A stretch of DNA of 64,000 bases from Paraspadella gotoi (taxonomy: Eukaryota; Chaetognatha): assembly GCA_051294375.1 (NCBI GenBank), contig CM119268.1, positions 6,429,462 through 6,493,461 on the forward strand. The letters are read 5' to 3'. The translations under genes were made by a program, and so were the position numbers. Below the pieces are notes generated by a model, which saw only the letters and a list, made by a program, of their open reading frames with translations, made no database searches and was not told the DNA's origin. Shown here piece by piece: positions 23,374-35,604 of this stretch. Numbering within the stretch: the first letter of the stretch is position 1; every line of letters begins with the position of its first letter.

Positions 23374-24914
23374 GAGAGAAATGAGAAAAAGAAAAGAAAA
23401 AGTCGAGGTGAAACAGAAGGAAACATAAGGAGTAAAGAGATAAGAGATAAAAGAATTTCTTGAAGATTTAAGACCCGCAACTCGTGGAGGGCTGAGGAGG
23501 GGGGGCAAAGGGGGGGGGCGAAGAAGCTCTACCGGGATTCTTTCTTCGTCGCTTACAGATTATCCTAATATTTTACAGAGATATACATTTGCTTCTTATT
23601 TAAATAGATAACAGAGAAAGCTTTTAAATAGATACATGGTTTATTGAAAAGATAGACAAATGACAAATAATAATTCGAATATAAGATTGTTTGATGGCTA
23701 TCAACTGACAATGGCGCGTCAGGAAATTCGGTATTAACTTGGAATGTACAATTGTACAACCAATATAGGCTAATTATCTTGCCTCTTGACTTTGGTTATT
23801 GTTATTGTCTTCCTCTTACAAAATATTAACATAGCAAGTCCTTGCTATTACAGTCAAGATAGATCTTTCGAAGGTTTTTTACATTAGGTTCTTTGACCGT
23901 CCGATTTTAAAAGTTACTGCTCATCTTACACTTTCTATAAAGTTTCTGTCGCAACAAGATATGAGAACGAAAGGAAGATTAAATGGGTTTATCTGTTGGC
24001 GCGAAGAAAATAAGAGATTTTCACTTTGATGAAGAAAAGAGAAAATAATGAAAAGCGGAGGAAGATTAAGAGAAAAGGAAAGAAAAAAAGGGAAAAAGAA
24101 AAAGAGAAAAGGGAAAAAAAAGAGAAAAGGAAAGAAAAAGAAAACGGAGAGACAGAGAGAGAGAGAGACGAAAAGATTCGAGAGACAAGATTAATAAAAG
24201 GAATTAGTGGCAGCAAATGAGTAGAAATGGCTGATCAACTCCCGATGAAATTGAAGAAATGATTAAAAAAAGAAATACGAGGGAAAAGAAAAAAAAGAAA
24301 GAAAGAAAAAAAAACCGAGAAATTAAACGAAGACAAATTTTTATTTATTTTTTTTTTGAGCGACGAAAGTCATTAGTTTTGACGAGAACAACAAATCTTC
24401 GCAAAAGTAAACAAAAGAAAAAGAAAGAGAAAGAAATCACAAAATATTTGCAATGAACACTTGAATTTACTTTAATAAAAAGTAAACCTTAGAATATTGG
24501 TTAATGGTTATGGTTATGTTATTGGGTTTATTTTGTTATGTTATTTTAAGTTATGTTCTTACGTTATTTAGCTATAGTAATATATTAAGCAAATTAGAAA
24601 GGCAGAGAGAGCACTATCACTGAAGATGCAACCATATGAAGAAGTAACAAATTATATCGCCCTACTGTTACATAAATAAATATATATATATATATATAAG
24701 TTATAACTAAATAGAAAAAAAAGAAAAACGTAAAATTTGGTAATTGTTATTCATAAAGACGCAAAATCTACAACTCATATAAAGACAACAACAACTTGAA
24801 TGCCGGAATCAAAAACAACGACGACGACGACGACGACGACACGACGACGGACGGGACCGGCAGCCGCCCTGGGTTTTGTTTTTTCATCAGCCCCAACACG
24901 CGCCTCCCCGCCTC

Positions 24915-24984
<70 letters not shown>

Positions 24985-26154
24985 AGAGGGGGAAGAGGTG
25001 ACAAAGTTATGAGCGATATCTTCTAAAGCCAAGTGTAAAATTGTTGAAAAAATGGCGAGATAAAGCGACGAGGGCGACGAAATTGCGAAACGCGCCTTTC
25101 GAGAGAGGGGGAGAGGGGGCAGGGCGGGGGGAGAGGGGGCAGGGCGGGGGGGAATAGTAAAAAAGAGGGATGAAGGAAAAATGGAGGAAAGAGGAAGTCA
25201 AGATTTGACAGGTTTTAACCAGATGGTAATACGCAAGAGTAAAGCGAATGACGCAAAAGTCTCTGCAATTCCAAGCTCAAAAACAGAGGAATTGTCCGAA
25301 CTTTCCCTCTCGGTCTATTTTTAATTATTACAAAAGTGTTTTAAATTTTTATCATATCATATAGAGGATAGTTTTGTAACTTTTTCGCACCCTCGAGAAG
25401 ACATGGAACAGGTCCTGGCTTTGGACCGGAATAGGGAAGTAGTTAGGCCTCTTGGTAGGTACCTGGTTAGTTCAATTGTTCTAGATAGCTTTACTTACTG
25501 AGCACAGAGTCACGACTGAGCAAGCGTGATAAGTCAATAAACAGGTAGGTCACGAAAAGAGATGAAAGTTTTTTCTAATCTTTGGCCCATCAGAAACCAA
25601 TGAAGATCATTGCTCACTTCCAGGAACGACTCTCTACTCTTATACCAAAAAACAATTTTTTGATTATTTTATAAAAGAAAGAGAAAAGGTTAAAAGAAAA
25701 AAAAAAGGTTTCATAAAATGAAATTGAAACCAGCAATTTGGATCCGTTATATGCAAATAAGATTAAGAGCTCGTTCGATAAACTTCTCTATACGTTTTCT
25801 TTCATAGATATATCAGTTAATAAAAGTTATTTGTTTAACCAGGTTTAAAAGGCTTCAAAGTTTTATTGTGGGAAAGATATCTAAGGAAAACTTAAAAATC
25901 AAAGAAAGATAAAAACCAAATGATGTCGCGAAAGCGCACGACGTTGACGAGGATGTCTGATATGAAAAACCTTATAAATTTCTTGTGGTCATTTCAAAAA
26001 GAAAGGACTTTATAAAACGCCTCTTTATGATTGATACAATCTTCGTTCGTTTCTCTGCCTTAAAGTCTTTAAAACTTTGAAACAAATGTTTCTCACAGTT
26101 CATATAAATTTGATGTTTTACAGTAATTTTTGATGTTTTTGCACTGATCTATGC
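23371..26154. other. AT-rich DNA with purine tracts and microsatellites, no gene seen
   Basis: Contains AAAG-rich purine DNA (24020-24450), (GAC)n at about 24821-24850, (GA)n at about 24920-24985 and a short tandem GC-rich repeat (GGGGGGAGAGGGGGCAGGGC, 25107-25150). The remainder is AT-rich. A 25-N gap follows at 26155-26179. Confidence 0.6.
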
Positions 26155-26590
26155 NNNNNNNNNNNNNNNNNNNNNNNNNTTCTGACGAAATGAAACGTTC
26201 AATTTTTGTTAAATAAAAAATATTTTACTTTTTAACTTACCGGAGAGAAAATGATATGGAAGGTAAGGATATCCCACCAAGGATGAAAGTAGGGAGCGAA
26301 ACGATAGGAGCTGACATCTCCTCTCGATCTGTTTTGTAAAAGGTCTTTTAAAATTGCTACAAATATTATGATAGCTTAGACTCAAATATTCTTTGAACTT
26401 TGGGATAAACTAATTGGGTATAAAACGGTGAAATTTATATTTTATATTTCAGAACACATTTTTAAAATATTATTAAAAACAAACTAAATCTTATGAACAT
26501 AATGAACAATATGAAATTAACTATGAAAAAAATGTTTTCAAAATATTCCTCACCGTGAATATGTTAAAACTATATTTTACAGCTGACTGA

Positions 26591-26591
<1 letters not shown>

Positions 26592-26621
<30 letters not shown>

Positions 26622-27143
26622 TAATCGCCTGTTTCTGAAATGTCTCATCATTTATCGGCCTCAGTAAACGTAAAAGAAATAGTTTCAGACAATTGCAACT
26701 GAGTCGTATTTCTTTTCTAGAAACAATCCCAGCGTCTACAATTAACTTTTCTTATTTTGGAAATTTTTTAAATACATAAAGATTCCATACTCAATAATAC
26801 TAAAAAAAGCGCGTCCAATTGTTTCATTTTTAAAGAAAACTAAAAACAAACAAACATAAACTAATAGCTCATAATTAATACATCTAATCTTTTATCGTCG
26901 ACACTTGTTACTTCCTCCCAAATTCACAAAAACTTTTGGCATGCATTAGAAATAAATTTAGTTTGTTTAATAAAAAATTCTAAAGCGTCTGGGTTAAGGT
27001 TATTGAGTTGCTAGGTTTACATAGGGTAAAGATAGGTTTTAGAGACATTACATTGGGTTAAGTACATTATGTGAGATACGGTATAAGGAATTAGCTGGGT
27101 ATATCTTAGAGGTATATATTAGAGGAATAGGATCTCTCTACTT

Positions 27144-27181
<38 letters not shown>

Positions 27182-27700
27182 TCGCCTGTTTCTGAAATGT
27201 CTCATCATTTATCGGCCTCAGTAAACGTAAAAGAAATAGTTTCAGACAATTGCAACTGAGTCGTATTTCTTTTCTAGAAACAATCCAGCGTCATCATTTA
27301 ACTTTTCTTATTTTGGAAATCTTGAAATACATAAAGATTCTGAACTTCATAAAACTAATTAAAAAAGTCGCCAATGTTTCATTTTTGACCAAAAGAAAAC
27401 TAAAAACAAACAAACATAAAAACTAATTAGCTCATAATTAATACATTAATCTTTTTTTATCGTATCGAACTTGTACCTCCTCCAAATTTCACAAAAACTT
27501 TTTGGTCTTGTTTTCCTAATTAGTCATTAAATTAGTTTTTAGGTTTAAAAAAATTGTTAAAGGTTTGGGTTAAGGATTAGTTTGAAGGTTAGGTTCGGAA
27601 TTAGGGTTAAAGATAAGGGTTTAGAGACATTACATTTTGGGTAAGTAATTATGGTTGAAGATTACGGATTAGGGGATTAGGGGATAAGAGGATTAGGGGA
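26592..27700. repeat. Tandem duplication of about 558 bp
   Basis: The segment starting TTAATCGCCTGTTTCTGAAA at 26621 recurs at 27179, each preceded by a (CT)n tract. The two copies are colinear to about 27080 and 27668, with many small indels and substitutions. The second copy carries the GATTAGGG array that the first lacks. Confidence 0.85.
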
Positions 27701-27775
27701 TTAGGGGATTAGGGGATTAGGGTTTTAGGATTAGGTTAAGAATTAAGTTAGGGTTACCAATTAGGGTTAGACATT
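27666..27775 (+). repeat. Telomere-like GATTAGGG array
   Basis: About seven tandem units of GATTAGGG, an eight-base variant containing TTAGGG, with one GATAAGAG interruption and degenerate TTAGGGTT flanks. Looser TTAGGG-like sequence precedes it from 27568. Confidence 0.8.
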
Positions 27776-27789
27776 GGATTAAGGGTTTT

Positions 27790-28810
27790 TGAAACAGATT
27801 CAGATAAAATAATTAAGTCGAGGGAACAAGGAATAAAAATGTGGCGCTTTTCGAAAAGAGAGCCAACTTTTTTTCACTTGATTTCTTTTCATCGACCTTA
27901 AATTAAAGCCTCTTTTAACGACTAAAAGTCATTTTTCGTTGAGCGAAAAAAAGACGCTTTAACGGCATCTCATAAGTTTACGATACAATGATTAACATTT
28001 AAAGACGAAACGATAACAATTTTTTCAGTCGATTGGTATCTTATGTCCAAAAAATTGGTATTATATTTCTCAGCCCCTTCTTTTTCTTATTTTATCATAA
28101 ATAGCAGGTCGTTTGTCGGGTCGATTGCCCGGTCAGTTAAATCCCGTTGTATGTCTGGTCAGATTATACGTTCGTTTATAGGTTATAATATAACTTATAT
28201 TCGTTTTAGTGTAGTTTTATTGTAATTTGAGTTATTCTTTGTTGTTACTTCAATTGATACTTCTAAACGCCTCATCGTTAATGAAGTCTAGGGATTTATA
28301 TTATTTAAATTATAAATTTTTAAGACTAAAAAAACAGACGAAAAAAAAAAACTGAAGAAAAAATTACCTGGTCCTGAAGCTATGGTAACGTAATATGAGT
28401 CAAAAGAGTCGAAAAGATAGATGGAACGAAAGATCGATTGATTGATTTAATTGACAAAACTTTTTTCGATTGGCAGAACCGATGTTGATGATTGTCTTCG
28501 CGCTAAATATTTTTTTTTCGCTTTCGTTCGTCGCGACGTCGAACGTCGACAAAGAAAAACCGGAAATGAAATCAAAACAGTTTTTTTTTGTTGTCGTCAT
28601 CGACGTCGTCGTCATCGTCGCCGTCGCCGTCGGGATTCACAACGGGGCGTCGATTCATCGTGGACACGCCTCCTCCTNNNNNNNNNNCTCTTCCTCCGTC
28701 TTTTGATTAACTCTCTCTTTCTTCTTCTCTTCCTCTCTCTTCTCCGGCGATTCTCCTCCGCGTCCGAATTCCAGAATCAAAATCTTTCTGATCGCTTCGC
28801 TCGATCCAAG
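27790..28810. other. AT-rich DNA, no gene seen
   Basis: Mostly AT-rich. At 28481-28560 a short plus-strand frame starts with a hydrophobic, signal-peptide-like stretch but runs into (GTC)n repeat. A 10-N gap is at 28678-28687. Confidence 0.5.
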
Positions 28811-28821
28811 ATGGCCGCCGC
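28808..28821 (+). promoter_or_regulatory. YY1-like motif CCAAGATGGCCGCC
   Basis: Matches the YY1/Pho core AAnATGGC, with a CGCC rather than GGC tail. Such motifs often lie at or just after transcription starts. Only an 18-base frame follows the ATG. Confidence 0.35.
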
Positions 28822-29348
28822 GATTTGATCTTATTTGAACTGATTTCGAGGCCCGATCCCATATATCGCTGCCGTGATTTTGGGAGATCGAATGAGTATG
28901 TTTTAGAGACAAGGGCAAAGGGTGAGACCCTTGACGTGGGCTTTCATCATTCCGGAAGGATATATTCATAAGGCATAGATTTAAGATTTAAGTATTTAAG
29001 ATTTAATGTATTTTAAATCTTGAGCTTCTTAGCAGCATCTTTCGCGCAAATTTTAATCTCTTAATTACAATGGACAATTAAAGTCTTTAATTCAATTGTT
29101 AAAGTCTTGCTAGTCCAGCTGACATTGCGTTAGCTAATTTAGAAGAAAACCAAATAACCATTTAACCAAGCTTTACTAAACTGACTCTAAGTACTTAAGG
29201 GGACAATGAGCAAGATTAGCGATAGCGCAATGGAACCTAGAAAGTGACCATGTGCCTTTGCGGTAGAAGACGAAGATTGATGCCTTCTGTATATGAAAAT
29301 AGATACGGCAATGCGACCATGCGCGCGCAAAGAGCCATGTTTGAGCTG

Positions 29349-29577
29349 TGCGCAATGTCGGCGACGGCCGTGCGCATGCTTACCTATAAGGTCGCACTCA
29401 ATGACTTGCCGACGGCGGCCCGTGCGCACGCTATATACAAGTTGCTATTATAAATGATCCACCACTATGCAACGAAAATGCAAGGAAGTCTTTCCGTAAT
29501 TTGCACCCTTTGACGCTGCGGCGATGACCTGCGCGCAGTGCGCACGCGATGAGCGCCCAGGCGACGGCCCGTGCGCA
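29349..29577. promoter_or_regulatory. CpG-rich cluster of TGCGCA motifs (NRF1-like)
   Basis: TGCGCA occurs at 29349, 29371, 29423, 29539 and 29572. TGCGCATGCT and TGCGCACGCG are close to the NRF1 palindrome TGCGCATGCGCA. The copies share flanks (GACGGCCCG before, CTCAATGA after), so the cluster also looks like a degenerate tandem repeat. Confidence 0.4.
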
Positions 29578-29649
29578 CTCAATGAGCGCGCCTCGGTCGC
29601 GATCGCGACAAACTCGGCGGAAGAAGAAGAAGAAAAGGCGCAAGTTTTA

Positions 29650-30110
29650 CGCCACTTTGACGTCGTCATGGAAACCGGGAGGAGGAGGAGGAGGAGGAGG
29701 AGGGGGAGGAGGAGGCATTTAGAGAGTTATACTCGGAAGAAGAGTTAAGGAGGAAGAGAAAAGAATCGGCGAAAGATAATTTTGTTTTTTGGTTTTTGTT
29801 TCGGAGAAGAAGTGAAAGTCCGAAGGGAGAAGGAGGAGGAGGAAGAGGAGGAAAGGGAAGAGGAGGAGGAGTATGAGGAGGAAGAGGAGGAGGGGGAGAG
29901 TTTTGTTTTTTGACGTGTGAAAGTGAAAGTCCGATGAAAAGTCGGTAAAAGAGGAAGAAGACGAGGAGGAGGAGGAAAAAGGAGGAAAGAAGAAGAGGAG
30001 GAGGAAAAAAAGGAGGGAGGATGAGAAGGAGGTGGAAGGAGAAGGAGAAGAAGAAGAAGGAGAAGAAGAAGAAGAAGGATTTGAGAAGGATTAAGAATAA
30101 GACGGAGGAG
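29650..30110. repeat. GGA/GAA-rich trinucleotide tract
   Basis: GGAGGA and GAAGAA tracts with short unique interruptions; no gene. Confidence 0.85.
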
Positions 30111-30892
30111 AGACGCTTCCGAGGAAAGTATAGATTATTTGTTGTAAGAGAGACGGGGAGAAAAAAGGATTAATTTTTAAATGAAAAAAAAAAATTACGT
30201 TTGAAATGAATAAGTTGTACTTTCCTTGATGAATTAGAAAGTAGGATCTACTGTGCTCCAGCATCTTCTTATTTAAAATAGGAATCTAACGTCTCTATTG
30301 TTTTTACTTTTGAGATCAGGTTTGTGGTGCAGTCATGTGCCATGTCAAGAGATGATTGTGATGCAATAATGTGCCTTGTCATGCGGCAACATGTACCGCA
30401 GTACAAACCTCACAAACTCTTCGCATACGAATTACACTTTTGACTCTGACAGATCGTTTAATTGGTGGCAGCTGTGAAAATTCACAAACACAATTAGAAA
30501 ATATCCATTTATTTTTTTATTTGACGGTAAAGTTTACTAAATAATTTGTAATATTCAAAACGCAGGCACAAGAAACAACAAATAAAAAAGCCCTCTATTG
30601 AGTGGTCAATTTTTTTAACGACCACAAATTCGAATGATTACATTTATTAACGAACGTAAGCGACTTTAATGGAAAGACAAAAACGGAATTCGATAAAACG
30701 GGAAAAATCTAAATAAATTCAATTCGAATTTTCTCACTGAAAAATTAAAATGTGACGAATTTAGAAAAACAAAAAAAAAATTGGATTTCGTTCTTGAGGA
30801 CGTTACTCTATTCATAAAAAAAAAAATTTCACTTGTGATTGCAAAAAAAAAATCCTTATTTCGTGATTTTTTTCCCTTCCCTCTTCATCGCT

Positions 30893-30976
30893 GCCGCCAT
30901 ATTTAAATTCAATTATTCGCGGTGAATGTGAAAACAAGTCACGTGATCACGATTGTCGTCGTGGACATCACGTGAC
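30893..30976. promoter_or_regulatory. YY1-like site and inverted pair of CACGTG boxes
   Basis: GCCGCCATATT at 30893-30903 matches the reverse YY1 consensus exactly. GTCACGTGAT (30938-30947) and ATCACGTGAC (30967-30976) are perfect reverse complements of each other and fit USF/TFEB (CLEAR) type E-boxes. This may be a promoter; no first exon is evident. Confidence 0.4.
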
Positions 30977-31079
30977 CAAGAAATTTGCATGTTGACAAGG
31001 AAAAATACTCCGCCAACTAATTCCCAGCCATGGCTCGCTCTCTTTTTTATTTTCTATAACTCTATGGTGTCTCTCTTTC

Positions 31080-31176
31080 TCTCTCTCTTGCTCTCTCTCT
31101 CTCTCTCTCTCTCTCTCNNNNNNNNNNNNNNNNNNNNNNNNNCTCTCTCTCTTGCTCTCTCTCTCTCTCTCTCTCT
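31080..31176. repeat. (CT)n microsatellite with 25-N gap
   Basis: CT repeat on both sides of a gap at 31118-31142. Confidence 0.95.
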
Positions 31177-31781
31177 GCGACTAATTCAGACTATACATTT
31201 ACTAAACTATACCAAACTTTTCTACTTCTTTTCTTTTCTACTTTTTCACTAAAATACGAGATAAAAAAACTAACCTAAGCTAAAAAATATTTTTTTATTG
31301 ATACCGTTGCTGTTTTTCTATTTAACAATTGTGTTAATATCGTTTTTGTTATTAAAAAAAAAACAAACAACAAAACTATGTAGTAGTTCTACTAGAAAAA
31401 CTATCAAAAGCGCATATTATACTGCTCAAATACAACATTTATAAATGACGAAGACGAGTCCAGTGACCCGCGCGACGCCTGGCGATTGCAACATAAGTTG
31501 TCGCGCTTTTTTTTTAAAAAAAAACACAAAAAACTCAGAGCCTTTTGTTTTGATTTTTTTTCGTGGTCACAAACAATGAACAAGAGAAGGGGGGGGGGAG
31601 AAAGAGAGAGAAAAAGTGAAGGAGAATGAGAAAAGAGATAGAAAAAAAAAAAAAAAAAAGAAAAGAGAGAGAGAGAAGAGAAAATTGGTCTTTTGTTTTC
31701 GCGCGAGAATCTGTGACGGAACATAATTGGTTGACAAACGACGACGTCGCTCGATGATTGGATGAACGATGAGTCCAAATC

Positions 31782-31782
31782 G

Positions 31783-31857
<75 letters not shown>
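31782..31857. repeat. (CT)n microsatellite
   Basis: About 75 bp of CT dinucleotides; the long frames on either strand here are artefacts of the repeat. Confidence 0.95.
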
Positions 31858-31860
<3 letters not shown>

Positions 31861-31925
31861 CCTCCCTCCTTCCCTCGCTCTATTTGTGAAATTAACAGAA
31901 AAAGAGGAGAGAAAGTGAAGAGAGA

Positions 31926-31957
<32 letters not shown>

Positions 31958-31983
31958 AACAGACAAAAGAACACAACAGATGA

Positions 31984-33920
31984 ATGGACTTTCTAATTAA
32001 CTCTCTTTTGTGGTTAGCTAGACTTATTGTAATCGTCGTGGCTCTTTGTTACGATACGACCAGAGTTTGTTTTGTCGTCCTCGCGTTCGTCGTCGTCGTC
32101 GTCGTTGTCGTTGTCGCGTCGGCATTGTTCCAGGATTCATTGATAAATATCGCGTTTAATTTACATACATTTTTAAAAAAAAGCTAAATCCACTTCAAAT
32201 TTTGAGTTTTCTTCACTGTATTAATTAATACTATTATAGAGAAAATTTACTTTACTTGTGAATTAACTTTGACCGGCGTCTGTTCCTATTTTGGCATTTT
32301 TCTAATTCATATTTTCGTCGTCGTCGTCGTCGTCGTCTTCGTCGTCATCCTCCTTCAAGTTGCGCTCGTTTCCGACGACGTTATCGTCACGGACAAACGT
32401 CTCGTTGTTTGTAGTTATTTTGGCCGCGTGGTCATTCCCTCCATTTTCGCTCCGTTTCCCATTATCACTTACCCTCGACTCACCTTCTCCTTTCCTCCCT
32501 CCCCCCCTTCTTCCTCTCCTTCCTCGTTTCAAGTCCATAATCTTCTGCTGTCGAAACAAAACGACTTCTTCGCGACGACGACGACGACGACGACGACGAT
32601 AACGACGACGACTTCTCCTCTTCGACGTTGCTCTTTTTTTTTTCACAAGAGAAAGAAAAAGAAAAAGAAGAAGAAAGAGAAAGAGAGAGAAATTCTATGA
32701 ACCGGAAGAATAAAGCATCCGGCGAGAAGGCATCGGGGCGGGAAAGGGTGGTGGGAGGTGGTGGGATGGGAGGTGGCGGGTGGGTCGGGATGAATGGAAC
32801 CCGAGTGGGATTGATCAGATGAAAACTATAGGAATCCACGTTGAGATTTTACGTCAATATTTTACGACAAATCAATGAGGTTAAAGATGAAGAAATAAAG
32901 CTATTAAGCTTTAAAGATTAGTAGAATTGGTGGAAATATATCCAGCCATTCCCCTCTTTTTGTTTGCCCCTTCCACAAGCCGACCCCTCTTCACCCCAAC
33001 GCGCCCGTCCACGCGAGCTCCAAAACTGACCCTTTAACGTGTTTTTCACGGGGCATCGGAGTCACCATAAAAGGGACCTCAAACGATCTTTTCTTCTGGA
33101 TGTCTTAGACGTCGTCGTCGTCGTCATAGTCGTCGTCGTCGTCGACCGAAAAGAAACACCGAAAGTGACTCTATGACGTCGGCGACGGAGGTGGAGCCGC
33201 CTTGCGGTGACTAGCGGCNNNNNNNNNNNNNNNNNNNNNNNNNNNNNNNNNNNNNNNNNNNNNNNNNNNNNNNNNNNNNNNNNNNNNNNNNNNNNNNNNN
33301 NNNNNNNNNNNNNNNNNNNNNNNNNNNNNNNNNNNNNNNNNNNNNNNNNNNNNNNNNNNNNNNNNNNNNNNNNNNNNNNNNNNNNNNNNNNNNNNNNNNN
33401 NNNNNNNNNNNNNNNNNNNNNNNNNNNNNNNNNNNNNNNNNNNNNTTGGCGGTGACTGGCGGCCATTGGCGGCGACTGGCGGACATTGGCGGTGACTGGC
33501 GGGGAAGTGAAAGTGAAGAACGTTTGATAAAGAAGTGGCGGGGAGTTGGATTTAATCTGGCGAAGTGGTCATAGATTGCCAATTGGCCATGGATTGCAAG
33601 ACATTGTCAGCGATGGCCGTTGGTCATCCGTGGCCAGCGATTGTCGGCAGTTTTCANNNNNNNNNNNNNNNNNNNNNNNNNNNNNNNNNNNNNNNNNNNN
33701 NNNNNNNNNNNNNNNNNNNNNNNNNNGAATAGAATAGAAATTTTCTATGGAATAAAACTTTATTAATGATATATATAATATAATTTAAAAGTTATAAAAG
33801 CAACGTTTCATTGTTTTTACAATTGACGTATTCAAAAGAAAAAAAAGATTGGTCACATCCTCCTCCTCCTCCTCTTCCTCCTCCTCCCCTCCGTCCTCCC
33901 CCCTTTAACTCTAAAAACAT
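31984..33920. other. (GTC)n-rich DNA with gaps, no firm gene
   Basis: Several (GTC)n/(GAC)n tracts (32083-32112, 32316-32345, 32573-32611, 33110-33150), purine tracts, a 227-N gap (33219-33445) flanked by GGCGGTGACT-type repeats, and a second gap (33657-33726). Acidic minus-strand frames exist but are explained by the triplet tracts. Confidence 0.6.
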
Positions 33921-34390
33921 CCAGGTTCGGATTTTATGGGAATTTTATTGAGACGCTTTCAACGAGATCGCATTTACGAGAGGATTAGACCCTTTTTATA
34001 CGAGGCCGACGCCGCCGTCGGCTTCTTAGATCTTGGTCAGCTTTTCCCGGAATTTCCTTTGGCCGCTTGCGTGGTCGGGTGTTAGCGTCTGGGTGCTTGG
34101 TTAGTATTTTTAAGGAGGTATATTTAAAGTAGAATTGCTTCATTTGTATCGACTTCAGTTTTTTTTTGGAAGAAGTTTGGTTGTATGGAATATAGAACCA
34201 ATTACAATATAAAAATATCCAATCATCCATTCATTTGATAAATAGGCTAGCTTGCTCTGACTTTAAACAGGCTACGGTATTTTAAGGCCTGCATCAATAT
34301 GATTTTACATTCATTAAATGAATAAAATAGTCAAAAAAAGATATTTTCCCGCCGTTGTTTCAGAAATGGGCTGATGGTCGGAAGCCTCAC

Positions 34391-34513
34391 AGAGAAAAAT
34401 GCTGGGTGAGGGTCATTCTCTCGCGCCACCTTCTCGCGGGTCTTCGCAACATTTTTATCTCTTTTGTCTTTTTCGCCGCCGCCTCCGCCGCCGCTGCCGC
34501 CGCCGCCTTGCCC
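34391..34513 (-). CDS. Candidate exon, Gly-rich then Lys/Arg-rich
   Basis: Acceptor CATCTTTAG and donor TCT|GTGAGG bracket exactly 41 codons: a Gly run with one Ser, then EKDKRDKNVAKTREKVAREN and DPHPAFFS. The polar half reads like protein, and the strand agrees with an upstream exon of the MYT1-like gene. The Gly run is a (GGC)n triplet repeat, however, and there is no recognised homology. Confidence 0.3.
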
Positions 34514-35008
34514 CTAAAGATGGTTTGACCCTTGGACGGAAGAACCCATAACTCGGTTTGACCTTTTGGCAACGACGACGACGACGATAGCGGCGATGGC
34601 GCTACGAAGAAAGCGGAAATGGGCGTCGACCGGCCGACGCCTAAACGATGAGCGCCACGCCGCCACGCCCCCTTTTCTAAATGACTCGGGGCGATGGTGA
34701 CGATGATGATGTCGATAACTGTGATGATGATGATGATGATTATAATCGTAAAGAAAAATTAGACGGTGATAATGATAAACATAATGATCATGATTCCATT
34801 TTAATGATATTAATGACGAGGAAGAATTTTGAAATAAAACTCTTCAAAACTTTGTTTACGAATCCTAATGCCTAATGGTTGAGTAAATAAAAAATGAGAA
34901 AAATATTTTCATTAGCCAGACTTCACGTCATTCTAATTTCATTTTCAAATTACTGTGACCTAAGATCGGTACTTGGTTCATATGCGTCTTGAGTCATTAT
35001 CTAAAATT

Positions 35009-35256
35009 TATTATGGCATAAGGCGGGTTGCCTGTGATGCCCATTGGGATGTGGCATCTCACTGTTGGCTTTGGGGGCTTCAGACCCTCAGTGACGCCTC
35101 CTGTCACTGGCGGGGTTACCCTAGGACGGTCTCGCTTTGCCAACGCAGATGGAATTTTGTGAATGTGAATGTGAATGGAACGTAACGCTTGAGATTATAC
35201 GTTCCCTCTCTGAGCCAATGATGGAAGTGAGGCGATGTGAATATACCGTCACAATA
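35009..35256 (+). mobile_element. Interspersed repeat of about 245 bp, copy 1 (MITE-like)
   Basis: Starts TATTATGGCA, contains GGGTTGCCTGTGATGCCCAT and GTTGGCTTTGGGGGCTTC, and ends TATACCGTCACAATA. The ends are imperfect inverted repeats (TATTATGGC against TATTGTGAC). No ORF is conserved between copies, so it is non-autonomous and non-coding. The family is unknown. Confidence 0.6.
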
Positions 35257-35427
35257 TTTTTATTTCAGCTTCAATGTCCTCAAATTAAAATAAAGTCGAG
35301 GAATTAGAGGCAACGAATGTACATTGTACATTCATACATTCATTCATTCATTGTACATTGTACATAGTGACCAACTATCGCAAGAAATACCACGACGGGT
35401 GGCTTACGACGCCGACGCCTCTTTTAC

Positions 35428-35501
35428 CCAGCGGCGCCCCTGAACACTCCCGTGGCGCCGCCAATTTCCTAGTCGGCGGCGACGAGTTGAAAACGCCGGC
35501 G
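35428..35501 (-). CDS. Candidate exon in a GC-rich island
   Basis: Acceptor CTTCGCAG after a pyrimidine tract and donor CTGG|GTAAAA enclose 74 bp that read AGVFNSSPPTRKLAAPRECS in one frame. The GC-rich island stands out from AT-rich surroundings and is present, with indels, in the duplicate at about 37618-37700. It might be an upstream exon of the MYT1-like gene. No homology recognised. Confidence 0.3.
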
Positions 35502-35569
35502 CTGCGAAGGCGAGATAAAGTGATCAACAAAATGATAATGAGATATTGTTTTTCGAGAGAAAAACAAAT

Positions 35570-35604
<35 letters not shown>

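Noticed and set aside
28470-28706. Plus-strand frame with a signal-peptide-like start
   Set aside because: After about 35 codons it runs into (GTC)n repeat and a gap; no supporting splice site or homology.
32302-32646. Acidic minus-strand frame considered as a MYT1 upstream exon
   Set aside because: The Asp run comes from a (GTC)n tract, a stop follows before any donor, and similar tracts recur throughout the window.
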